Shown here in pieces: positions 12,376-23,577 of a DNA stretch of 64,000 nucleotides; within the stretch, counting starts at the first letter, position 1; each line of letters starts with the position of its first letter. The position numbers and the translations under genes are program-made. The DNA is from Amborella trichopoda (taxonomy: Eukaryota; Streptophyta; Magnoliopsida; Amborellales; Amborellaceae): NCBI RefSeq assembly GCF_000471905.2, contig NW_006499763.1:483085-547084 (forward strand), given 5' to 3'. The notes below the pieces were generated by a model, which was not told where the DNA came from, searched no databases, and saw nothing but the letters and a program-made list of their open reading frames with translations.

Positions 12376-12547
12376 AAAAACGAATAACTTGTAGTCGCTG
12401 CATTTTCATTCTCTTAAACTATTTTGTGTTCTTTTTAAGATTATTTTTATGATTGAGAGAATATGGGTTGTCTACAGAAGCAAATCCCCTAAATAGGTCT
12501 CTTAAAAGTTTTTGGCTCATAAGCTAATGGTGTAGAAATTAGTTTAG

Positions 12548-12620
12548 GTGTGCGTAATGTTTTATCATTACATATATATGGGTTGTGCGTAATGTTCTAT
12601 CATTACATATATATGGGTTT
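12548..12620. repeat. 36-bp tandem duplication
   Basis: GTGCGTAATGTT followed by a TATCATTACATATATATGGG phrase occurs twice in a row. Confidence 0.9.
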
Positions 12621-12869
12621 TCTATGTTCAACACCCTGTCTTTTACTAGAAAAATTAGCTACCCCTAGTTTCAATGATCGCCTCTTAGTAAAAATATTAA
12701 CAGTACTCGTTTCAATGATAAATTTTTTCATATTCATTTTATAGAATAAAGATAATTAAAGTAATTTTGTTGGTTTAGATTTCAGCATTTTATGGGGTGT
12801 TGAATGTCTTTTGTTGTTTTTAGACTAAATTTAGTATCTGTCAGTTAAATGCAAATCACGGGGTTCAAC

Positions 12870-13140
12870 AAGGTTTAAAAAACTGCATATTCAATGCGGA
12901 AAGAGCCGGTTCAGATTGGGAATCACCCGGGCCGACCCAGTTCCCATAAAATAACAGAAACCGGCTGGTTCCCCGATGACATAGTCGGTTCTAGCTAGTT
13001 CTTTGACAAAACTAGCCCTACTATTTTACTTTTAAAATCCAGTTAGGAAAACCGGATTACATATTTGGACCGCCGAACCGGTTCAAAAATCAAGATACAC
13101 AATCCGGGTCATCCAACCGTTTTTTTTAAACCAAATTGGA
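12870..13140. repeat. CCGGTT/GGCC word island
   Basis: Repeats AGCCGGTTC, ACCGGCTGGTTCC, GTCGGTTCTAG and GAACCGGTTC in both orientations. Its right end overlaps the tandem block beginning 13086. Confidence 0.6.
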
Positions 13141-13235
13141 AAAATAAAAAATTGTGAGATTTGGTCCTATCCAATCACATCTTTGAGGTGTAGCTACTTT
13201 TAGACCTAGGATGAAACTTAAGCATTACACAAGTA

Positions 13236-13271
<36 letters not shown>

Positions 13272-13911
13272 AGCGAAAGTTAAGGGGTGGATACACGTCA
13301 TAAAAATAAGAAAGGATCCTAATCATAGAGTGACTGTTGTTAGGATTTAAGAACCCTTTTAAATGCGAAAACATGAATTCCAAAAGGTGGATCTTACCAA
13401 GATTGTGTACTTATCCGGTTAGAACAAAATAAGAGAGCACAAGTCACAATACGAGAAATAAATCATAAAACACACACACTACAAGAACACAAAACCGGCT
13501 TACCTCCGGATCAAAAATCAAGATACACAATCAGGGTCATGCAACCGTTTCTTAAAAACCAAATTGAAAAAGTAAAAAATTGTGAGATTCGGTCTTATCC
13601 AAACACATCTTTTGAGGTGTAGCTTCTTTTAGACCTAGGATGGAACTTGAGGGTCAAGCAAGTATCTATATATACTACATTATTAATCGAAGGTTAAGGG
13701 GTGATTACATGTTATAAAAATAAGAAAGCATCCTAATCATAGAATGAATGTTGTTAAGATTTAAGAACCCTCTTAGATGCGGAAAGAGGAATTTCAAAAG
13801 TTGGATCCCACCAAGATCGTATACTTATCCGGCTAGAAACAAAATAAGAGAGAGTATGAGTCATAATACGAGAAATAAAACACAAAACATACACACCACA
13901 AGAACACAAAG
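13086..13911. repeat. Direct duplication, period 427 bp
   Basis: Copy 1 about 13086-13494 and copy 2 about 13513-13911 both run from AAAAATCAAGATACACAATC to CACAAGAACACAAA, with similar order throughout; copy 1 has an extra (TA)n run at 13238-13269. The block spans the left edge of the solo LTR, so the duplication happened after that insertion. Confidence 0.9.
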
Positions 13912-14992
13912 ATTTACGTGGCTCACCCCAAGAGAGCTACATCAACATGTACTGCAAACTGAAATTCATTATATCAATGAAAGCTACATCATAGATTTTG
14001 GAACAAAGAGTTACCTCTCTAACCCAATCGACCATACTTGTTAGACCCGCTCTCCCGATCTGCAAGACCCACCGATCTCTCATCTCCATTCTACAGCTAA
14101 ACCTAGCTAAACCACTGTCCAGGAAGAGACACATATCTATTCCACAACTAAACTGTTGTCCAGGAAAAGACCCATCTCGTCTAGGAAGAGATCCATCTCC
14201 ATTCCACAGCTAAACCGATATGGAAGAGAACCTTGAGAACAACCGAGACTTTCTCTATCTAAAAGAGTAAACCACCCAAAATTTTTATGGGAACCACTTC
14301 TCTACAAAAATCCGTGAGAGCAACCGAAACTTTCTATCTCCAAAAGGGAAAACCACCCAAAACCTTTATGAAAACCGCTTCACTACACTAAAAGGGGAAA
14401 CTACCCAAAATCTTTTTAGTGTAAACCACCCAAAATCTTCATGGGAACCACTTCACTACAAGAAACAAATCTCTCAAACCAGCTTCTAAATTACAAGAGG
14501 CACATCCATGTTGTTTCTCTCCGTAGGAAACTCTCTTCTCTCTAAGGGGAGACCTTGCTTGGAGCATAAGAGGCCCAACCTCTTTCTTTAGAGGAGGCCA
14601 CATTTCTCATATGGGGATCCAAATAGGGCACACATATTCTCTCCCCTTCTATCTTATATATATAAGATTAAGAGTCCACACTAAATACAGCATACCCTTT
14701 AGACCCACTCTCCCAATCGACGTGACCCACCGATCTCTCATCTCTATTCCACAACTAAACCTAGCTAAACCACTGTCCAGGACATCTCTATTCCACAACT
14801 AAATTGTTGTCCAAGAAAAGAGCCATCTCGTCTAGGAATAGATCCATCTCCATTAGAAAACTTCATAATAACCAAGATATATATCCTAGATTCTTATTTT
14901 TTTTGGATTTCTATTTCATTTAGGAAACTTATCAATATCAATCCCATGAGATTTTCTTATACGAGTGATTTTGGATATGACCAAATCCAACA
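13752..14992 (-). mobile_element. Solo LTR (family shared with 55286-56555)
   Basis: A 1.24-kb block with LTR-type ends (TGTTAAG at the left, CCAACA at the right) and exact 5-bp target duplication AATGT (13747-13751 and 14993-14997). Shared phrases with the right LTR at 55741-56555 include ACAAGAACACAAAGATTTAC, GATTTTGGAACAAAGAGTTA and TTTCTCATATGG. By that relative's orientation this copy lies on the minus strand. No internal region remains, as after LTR-LTR recombination. It contains an internal direct repeat of about 160 bp (14042-14205 and 14698-14860). A fossil; probably Copia-like. Confidence 0.82.
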
Positions 14993-14999
14993 AATGTAA

Positions 15000-15840
15000 G
15001 GTAGGAATCCAAATATTTTGAAGTTTGGGCCAAAAGGTGTATCTCATAGAAATACGTGAATTACCCATGATATTGGAGAAGAATAGCCAAAAGAAGCGTC
15101 CTATGAGAATATATGATCAAGAAAAGTTAAAATTTTAATTAAATTATAGAGCCAAATAAATAAGAAATTAGATTAGAAAAAGATAGAGATGTGACAGAAA
15201 GAGATTTAGGAAAGTTAAAGTTTTGAATAAGTCAGCCAAATAAATAGGAAAGTAGATTACAAAATGGGTAGAGACATGATGAAGAAATTTTTTGTTTTGT
15301 TCGATGAAGAGAGATACATGAGAGGAATAGTGGGAGAGAAAGAAAATCATGAAAAGATAAATTGTGAGATATATCTACTATATATCAAGTGAGAACGAGG
15401 CCTGCACTATTTTTATGACACATGTCCTCTCCCTAATTTTTCTCTTTCTAGAAAAAGAGTTCAATCGGCAAAACAGTTCGAGTGTTTTCTCCCTTGCCAA
15501 AAGTTTCACAGCTAAAAGTTCTAACCTCCTTAAATCTCTCCAACAATCTCTCTCCTTAAATTAAACACCAACGGTAATTTCTTTCTTCGCTCATTTCTTT
15601 CTCCCCTCAATCATCCCTCTCCCTAAATCTCCCTCTCTCTCCTTAGATAACTCTTTATTTATCTCTCCTTAAATATCTGCCCCACTCTTCCTTTCTCTCC
15701 CTCTCTCTCCATGCATCCTCTCTCTTTTTTGTCTCAAAGCTTTTTTGTAATATCTACCCATTTTCCTTCTAAAATCTCTTTTTATTTTTTATCTTATTTT
15801 GTTTTATTTTAATTTTGACATGTTTTTTGCCGGATTGTGA
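15000..15840. other. Intergenic DNA, CT-rich at the right
   Basis: No gene recognised. 15590-15740 is a CT-rich tract. Confidence 0.5.
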
Positions 15841-15844
15841 TTTA

Positions 15845-16395
15845 AAGCTAATATACCAGTTAATCATAGATATCTAGATACTGTTAATTTTGAACATCCT
15901 TTTAAAATTCTAGATAACAAAATGAGTTTCTTTTATTTATTATGGTTTGGTACTATATTTTTTTGTGCCATTTGCTATTTAATCTCATTATATATGTTAT
16001 TTATTAAATATGTAAATTTAATTTATTGTGTGGATAGAAACAAAGAAGAATATCATTTGGCTCGAGTATTTGTGGTTGAGTAATTTGATTAATGATAATA
16101 GTGTTTTCTAATTGCTGTAGTTTTATATCAGTTAATCATAAATCTCTAGAAGATGTCAAATTTTAAACACCCTTCTAAAATGTTAGGTAACAAAATGAGT
16201 TTGTTTTATTTATTATAGTTTGGTACTATATTTATTTGTGTTGTTTTTCATTTAATTTAAATATATTTTATTTATTAAATTTTTAAATATGTTTTATTGT
16301 GTGATTCAAAAATAAAGAAGAATATACCAGTTAATCATAGATCTCTGGACGCTATTAAATTTTGAAAACCCTTTTAAAATTTTAGGTAAAACTTA
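15845..16395. repeat. Three degenerate tandem units of about 200-270 bp
   Basis: Units begin near 15848, 16123 and 16322 with ATACCAGTTAATCATAGAT (or a near match) and continue through CTTTTAAAATT(C/T)TAG; the first two also share CAAAATGAGTTT and TTTGGTACTATATTT. Confidence 0.8.
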
Positions 16396-16492
16396 TATTC
16401 ATAATCATGTTAATTATTATAGATATTGACATGTATAAATATAAAGTTATTGAAACTTTATAATATATCTATTTATTTTAAAATTTATTATT

Positions 16493-16670
16493 ATATAATA
16501 ATTTATTATAATTTCATTAGTGGAGATTATGATAATAGTGTTTATTCTTAGTATATAATAATTTATTATAATTTCATTAGTGGAGATTATGATAATATTG
16601 TTTATTCTTAATATATAATTATTTATTATAATTTCATTAGTGGAGATTATGATAACAATGTTGTATTATT
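16493..16670. repeat. 60-bp tandem repeat, three units
   Basis: Three successive units with exact 60-bp period, each ATTTATTATAATTTCATTAG then TGGAGATTATGATAA. Confidence 0.97.
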
Positions 16671-16926
16671 AATAAATTATAATTGCATAAATTTATTGAT
16701 GATAAATAAAAAAATTACAATTTTAATATATTTTATATCAATCAATAATATTTGTCAACCATAATGAACATGGTGATAATTAATCAATTTGATTATATTA
16801 ATTATAATTCAAAACTATTATAATATTCACAACAAAAAATAACGATAATTATTAATTAAAAATAGGTGGAGTATGATTGTAATATGTTTTAAAATATCAT
16901 ACTTATTACACAAATAATTATAATTA

Positions 16927-17224
16927 GGACACGGTTTCTATGTGGCCATCCCGCATATTGTAGAAATGCAGGCATAGCAATAAATATATATTTTAAATAT
17001 AATTTGATCCTAATTTTGGAGAATATATAATATTTAATATGAAGATAACGAATATGAAGAAAAAAAAACTACAAATAGTAATTATATTAAGAAAACATTT
17101 GGACCGCTAGTGACAATTGTTTTTAGATGGACCAGCTATTTGCATCCATCTTAAAGATGGATGCTTTATACCTCTGAACCGCATATAGTAGAAATGTGGT
17201 CCAGCCTGTATGAAAGAAATTTCC
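16927..17224. mobile_element. MULE-type MITE (family 1), copy 2
   Basis: 298 bp bounded by GGACACGGTTTCTATG and GTATGAAAGAAATTTCC, flanked by an exact 9-bp duplication TTATAATTA (16918-16926 and 17225-17233). The GG...CC ends of this copy fix the family's termini. Confidence 0.92.
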
Positions 17225-17233
17225 TTATAATTA

Positions 17234-19374
17234 TAGATTGTATTATTTTAAATATAACTATATATGAATAATAATATTATCATAAAATATATTCCACATT
17301 AATTTTTTATTTTCAGAGATACTTTGGTCGGCATTCTAAGTGTGATCAAGATGCGTATATGAATAATAATAATTATACTTTGATAATTAACAAATACAAT
17401 AATTCATTTAGTATAATGAAATTAAATAAAGTTTGATTAGTCATAGATAGAACAATTATGTTTTACTATTAGAATTTTACTTAAATAATATTAATCACCA
17501 TATTAATCTATTTTAATAATATATGAATAATTATATAATATAAATTTATTTTTATAAGTAATAAATATACCTAAAATTGAATTAATAACTATAATAACAT
17601 CCTTTTTATGTTATTTAATTTGATATATTAAAATTTTAATTTATTAATTTCGCTAAATTGATGTCTATTCATTCAAATAGTGTTTCAATCATTTTTTTTT
17701 GTATGACTAGTATTTCTTCTCCCTTTCGCTATGAAAAGTATTTCATGTCTCCTTCACTTACTCCCTACATGTGTGAGAAACTATTACTTTTATTTTATCA
17801 TGGAATTTAGTTTAATTTTTATTTCCTTCTATGTTTTCATTTTAGATTTTGTAAATTTATTTACATTGTAAAATATTATTACAAAAATATTACATGCATA
17901 AAATTTTAATAACACCTGCAATGGTGGTGCATGCTACTAGTTTTTATTAGAAGAGGAATACAAGAGAGTGATAATGAAAGGGAGAGGGAAAACTAAGGAA
18001 AGAAAAAAGAAGAAAAATAGGGAAGTAAATAAGAAAATATAAATTTGCACCATGGAGAAAGCTTGTGAATCTCTCTCTCTCTCTCATTTTTTTTAATTAT
18101 TCGACTTTCTTTTATTAAATTCAATTGTCCATAGTTGAGACTTTCTATATGACGCATCTATCTATATTAAATTTTAAAAGCCATGATTACTAACTTTCTC
18201 TTTTTACATTTGACTATGTTCCTCCAAGCCACTGCATGGTCCTCTTCATCTCCTCACTTAATCAACGTGTTCTTCTTCCCCACTCCAACATAACATATAC
18301 CCCATTAATTTATCCTTAAAATTTATGGAAACTCCTCATTTATGTTTGACTTTGCATTTTGTGTAAATTAATATTCGAATTTATTTCATATGCTTTAATG
18401 ATTAATAAAAAATTTAATTAAAATATAAAAATAGAAAAGAAAAATAAATAGCATAATCATCATTAGACGCTGTGGTATCTTAAATAAATTAAATTGTAGA
18501 AAAACTTAGTTGGGAGAACAATATAATGCATCGACTCATAAAGTTGAATGATTTGAAAATCAGCCTTTGACAATATAAAACTGTAATATATGCTAATAAC
18601 GCAAAAAAATATTTATCGATCATAAGAATAAATATAAAGTTCATAAAATCCAAATGAAAAAACAAATATTGCATCCTATGGGTTTTGTGAATTAAGATAT
18701 AACCTCTTATAATATTTTAAAAATTGTAACTGGAATATAAAAAGTCATTCGTAGATATGTATATTTTATTTTAAATTTCAAAATTGATAATAAATAATTA
18801 TTAAATCATAATAAAATATAACTGAAAATATAAAAGTTTTTAGAGTCAGAATCCTATTTATGTATAAAATAGTTCGCAATAATTATAATTGGAATTAGTA
18901 ATAAACAATTCAATAAAATTAGTTATGATCAATTCTACAAAAAAATGAAAGTTCAATGATTACAACCCATATATATATATATAGCAATGAAAAGGGAGAA
19001 AATCCAAATTATAAATGCATAAAATTCATAAATAGGTTTATAAAAATAAAAAATCCAAGAGTATCACCTAATGTAACCATAAGAATAATAAAGTAAATCC
19101 AACTCTGCTATGATTGCTTTGAATTTGTCTATAGAAAAAAATTGAAAAGTAGACAAAAAAATAAAATTTTCAAAATTTAAAATTAACCATTTTCATACCG
19201 GATATATTTTTATAAAATTAATTTTTATAAATTAACCATTCAAATGGGAATAGATTGAAAAGGCCAATAATAATAATAATAATAATAAGTATATTAATCT
19301 ATTATTGCAATACATATGTATGTGATTATTTTATAATTTTGTTTATATGTACCCTTTATTGCATATTTATATGA
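17234..19374. other. Very AT-rich intergenic DNA
   Basis: No gene recognised. Contains (AAT)n at 19267-19290 and a (TA) run near 18970. Confidence 0.55.
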
Positions 19375-19383
19375 TTATTTATA

Positions 19384-19592
19384 GGACCCGATTTCAACGC
19401 ATATGTAGAAATGCAAGCCCGTTAATACATCTATTTTTGAGATGGATTTTAAGACTTAATTTTTAAAGAGATGTAATTTCTAACATGGAGATCATGAATA
19501 TCAACAAATAAATAAGTTTTAAAAATTAAAAATAATAATTTTATTAAGAAAACATGTAGAAATGGGGTGGAGCGGGCATGAAAGAATTTTCC
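19384..19592. mobile_element. MULE-type MITE (family 1), copy 3, upstream of the mutase-like gene
   Basis: 209 bp, an internally deleted form with ends GGACCCGATTTC and GAAAGAATTTTCC and exact 9-bp duplication TTATTTATA (19375-19383 and 19593-19601). It ends about 200 bp before the presumed 5' UTR. Confidence 0.92.
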
Positions 19593-19800
19593 TTATTTAT
19601 ACATGCGTTCCAACGTACGTAATCGAAGTAATATATGATGAAATTTGAGGTTCACATGTATGTTCCACTTGGCACGTAGGAGCGGAGAGGAGAGGAGTGA
19701 GAGATTACGAAAAAGCTGGGCGGTCCATTTTGCCGTTCTGGTGAGGGGAAGCACCCACGTTTAACGACCGTTCATTAGAAAAAACAATAACTCTCTCAAT
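19593..19800 (+). promoter_or_regulatory. Probable proximal promoter of the mutase-like gene
   Basis: This stretch lies between a MULE-type MITE (ending 19592) and the pyrimidine-rich presumed 5'UTR. It is GC-richer than the AT-rich DNA to its left. I see no clear TATA box; the TATATATATA run near 19940 lies downstream of the likely start. The call rests on position only. Confidence 0.3.
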
Positions 19801-19916
19801 GGGGCACGCGCTTTTTTTAACAACTCCCCCTCCTCTCTCCCTCTTTAACACCTCCTCTATTTCCCTTCCTTCTCCCTCTTCATCATCACCATTTTTGTGC
19901 AGAATCTCAACTCCTG
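19780..19916 (+). other. Candidate 5' UTR exon of the mutase-like gene
   Basis: Coding exon 1 is preceded by an acceptor at 22389-22390 only two bases before its ATG, so an upstream non-coding exon is required. The best candidate is the pyrimidine-rich stretch here, which ends at a possible donor (CTG|GTACCT at 19917). Its C/T-rich patches resemble the Y-patch seen near plant transcription starts. The donor choice is an inference; other GT sites between 19917 and 20250 are possible. The resulting 5'UTR intron would be about 2.5 kb. Confidence 0.4.
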
Positions 19917-22390
19917 GTACCTCTCTCTCTCTCTCTCTATATATATATATCTTCATTGTGGGTTCTATATATTTTTCAGATTTAGTCGTCCTTTTTTATT
20001 TAGTATTTCTCCATTTGTGGGTTCGATTTCATATGTGCTGGATTAAGTGATGGTGTTCCTTTGAAATAAAGAACTGTAAAATGGGTGTCCTTTTATTGCT
20101 GAATTTATACCCTTCGATAAACATATTTGTTAGATTTATCATCTGTATCTTTCTTTTTAGTTTGGTCTCTGTATCTTCAATTGTGGGTTCTTTTATATGT
20201 TTTTTAGGTTAAGTAATGATGTGTCCTTTTATTTCTGATTCTAGACACCTCCATAAGTTAAGAGTGTCGCTTGTTCTTGTTGTGCTTGTATCGATTTAGT
20301 TCTTTTGTGACAAGTAAATAGTCGGATGATGGCAATATATTCATTCTATTTGTTTCGTATGCTTAGCTAGGTGTGAAGACTAAGCTTAATTACATGGACT
20401 ATTTTTATTTTGAGAAGCAATGCAAATTTTTATGCACCGGGATATATATGAACAGAAGAAAGAATATGTTATTCCAGTGTGGGTATGTTGGGAAGGTCCT
20501 TTTAAAAGCTAGGATGAGGGGCATGAAATAGTTAAATGTCTCAGATATTTTGACCATTTTAAGTTATCTTCAAGTAATGTTGTACAACTAACTAAGCAAA
20601 CAAATGGGTGTCTTGTATATATTATGTGGGTGTCATGGCGAATTTATAGTTTCCCTTGGATTGTATAAGCCCTGCTGTTTACACGAAATAGCTGTTCTTA
20701 GTCGGTATAAGGATAAGATAAGGAAGTGATAGTATGAGATTGGTGCTTCAATATCTAACTAATACTAAAGTATTGGACCACCTAGATGAAAGTTAGCGTA
20801 GATCCCGGTTTTGTTGAGTCTTGACTATATGTGTGGTTAAAAGGAGAGCCACCACAGTTTGTTTTCCAAATTCAAAACTTCTGGGATGTCCAATCTGTTG
20901 GATGTAAAAGCTAATTTCTGTTGTAGATTTGACAAACAACACAAGTAAAATATGCAGGGGAAACATAATCATGCAAGAGGCTGTATAGGTTAGAAGGCTT
21001 GCTGTTGTACTCAGGCACGGACCAAATTACCATGATCATGTTTAATGACAGTTAAATCTCTATATTTGGTGGAGGAGTTTGTTTATCATAAAATAGCTCG
21101 ACATATAAAGCACAAATATAATCAGGTCAGACAATTAATTGGAGGTAATTTGTTTCTTTCAATAGTTATATAGGGAAGATATCTGGGATATATTCACAAA
21201 GCCAGTGATCATCGAGAAGCTGAATTAGTGCCTAGCTTCCCATGGGTTCAAAATAAAAGAACAGTGATGATTGGGTCCATTGTTGCCAGGCAGAGTTTGT
21301 TGGGTGTTGACAAGCTATGCATATAGACCCTTCAGGTCCCATGTATACTCATACTCGCTTGTTTCTTGTTTGGTAGCGTTCCTAGTAAAAACCTTAAGGA
21401 GTTTGGCCTGGAGGCCTGGAGAAGTCTTATAGGTTTGGGGCTTCTCGGTTTTTGTGATTTTCATCCTGTTATTTCACCTAGCCATTGTGGAATCCTGGTT
21501 ACCTTTTTCCAATAAATGTAATCACAAATTTGCCGAACCATGTGTATCTTGTCAAGTTTATGGTGGCTTATTTACTCAAGAAGTTGGTTGGTGTTTTTAT
21601 CGACACATTCACAACTAATAAACTAGGACAAAAGTCCTTGAGCTTTGCCTAATTCCTAAAAGGAGGATGAGAGTGCAGGTCAATGGTATTTAGGGATTAA
21701 AGCAGGGTTGTGATTATTTAATGGACTGCAACATCGGAGCTTTTGGATGTGAATTGGGCAACACAATCATTCAATATATGGAGTAATTCTTATGATCTTA
21801 TTTGCTTCCAAGTGCTGTAGAGTCCCTTATCAGTTGGTTGTTACCTTCGGAATGATATTTGATTGCAAGGGATGATCCATTTTACCCAAAATTATTCACA
21901 GGCATAGGGAGCTGTGCAAGGTTGCAAATAGACTTCCATAAATTAGAGTGTTACCATTTTTCTGAGCAATCCTTGGACCTGTTTTCATCACTACTGCATG
22001 AGAGAACTTTTTTCTTGTTGCTTACATTAGTGTCTTACTAACTATGAGCAATCCTCAGACATGCTTCCATTCGCTATTCCTTGTGTCAGAGATCTTTTTT
22101 CTCCTTTATGCTTTTGTTATTTTTATCATTTCATGTAGTTATTAGTCAAAGGACAGGTTGGCAAACTTCAGCGCTAATTTAGTCTAGATTTTCCCTCATT
22201 TAATCTTTGATTAGGGGGAACTTGTTAACTGGGGCTTTTGGGACAATCTTTTGGAAGTCGTCCTGTTTGTTTTTTTTTTTGTGAGAAAGGTTAACTAGGG
22301 GAGTCATTTTTATATGCTTACATTTATCATTTTCTTTCTGCTGTTTCTGTTCCAAATTATATTAATCCACATGCTGTGAATGACTTGCAG
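19917..22390. other. Presumed 5' UTR intron
   Basis: T-rich, intron-like sequence ending TTGCAG before coding exon 1. It starts with (CT)n(TA)n at 19920-19951 and has a diverged duplication of phrases such as TTGTGGGTTC and GTGTCCTTTTATT between 19955 and 20235. No mobile element recognised. Confidence 0.4.
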
Positions 22391-22392
22391 GT

Positions 22393-22452
22393 ATGGATCG
22401 CTCTTCTAGTACAAGTTTGTATCCCGCACACCGTTGTAAAACCTTGTACTTG
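22393..22452 (+). CDS. Mutase-like gene, coding exon 1 (residues 1-20)
   Basis: Encodes the short N-terminus including LYPAHRCKTLYL, a lead-in typical of the plant group, ending on Leu20 just before the RHG motif. The exon begins at 22391 after TTGCAG. The donor is TTG|GTTTGT at 22453. Confidence 0.9.
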
Positions 22453-23541
22453 GTTTGTCTCTTCTTACTTATTTGTGATTATAATTATGCTCCAAGAAGT
22501 TTTATTATTTTTATCCTTTTATTGATGCATAAATTAGAACAAACCCCCCATGATCTAACCTATTTCCAGATTTTGTTGCTATTTTCCTGTCTACCCTTTT
22601 TAAATTTGTTGCTTTTTATCCTAATAATGCAGGTAAGACATGGGCAAGGATTTCACAATGTAGCGGGAGAAAAAGACCACAAAGCATACATGTCTGAGGA
22701 ATTCTTTGATGCTAGTCTTACCCCTTTGGGCTGGGAGCAGGTATGAGCTCCAAAATTTCATTGTGTATAGGTTTGCTCTATGATTCTCACTTAATTTTGT
22801 GTCCCTTTTCTTATATATTTCATCTCTTCTGCTTTTGAAGTTCTACTACACAAGTATTGTTCTGACTTATTTTTGTATTCATTCTTTATTTTGTGTATTA
22901 GTTTACTTGGATGTAAACCCCTACTTGGATGTAAAACCCAATTACAGGAGAGTTGCTAGAAATTTCATAGGTTTGTAAACAACAACGAAGTGACCAAGGA
23001 TTGGGCCTGAGGCCTGGGTTGTCCATGTTGCATAGCCACAGCGTGGCACCGCCGGGTTCCTTTCCTACCTACTGTACCACAATCCATCCTCCCCCCCCCC
23101 CTTCCCCCACCCACCCACCCCCAAAAAAAAAAGAAAAGAAAAAGACAGAAAAACTTTGGAGAATGACCATAAGTACTGCCTTGTATTCCTTCATGTAGTA
23201 ATGTGATTAGAGGGTCGCCCTAACCTGGTTATTCATTAAACTTGTTCCTTTTTATCAAATCATATTTGGACCATTAGTTTCGTTTAGGACTCTTCCTTCT
23301 TTCTCTCTCCCCCCCCCCCCCCCTCTCTCATAGATTTTGATGTTCTAATTCATTTTCATTACATTTATCCATCATGGAACCTTTTTCTTCCATGTTAAGA
23401 TTTGTGCAACTTGTGGCAGGTCGATAAATTACGCAAGCACGTCCATGCAAGTGGGATTGCCAGTAGACTTGATTTAGTGATAACATCTCCCTTGCTAAGG
23501 TAAAGAGCTGTCAGGATGACAACTCAGTGCCTTCCCACATT

Positions 23542-23577
<36 letters not shown>

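Noticed and set aside
22393-22746. A separate 117-residue single-exon protein
   Set aside because: It is coding exons 1 and 2 read through the in-frame intron 1. The conserved Leu20-Val21 junction and the downstream exon chain favour splicing.
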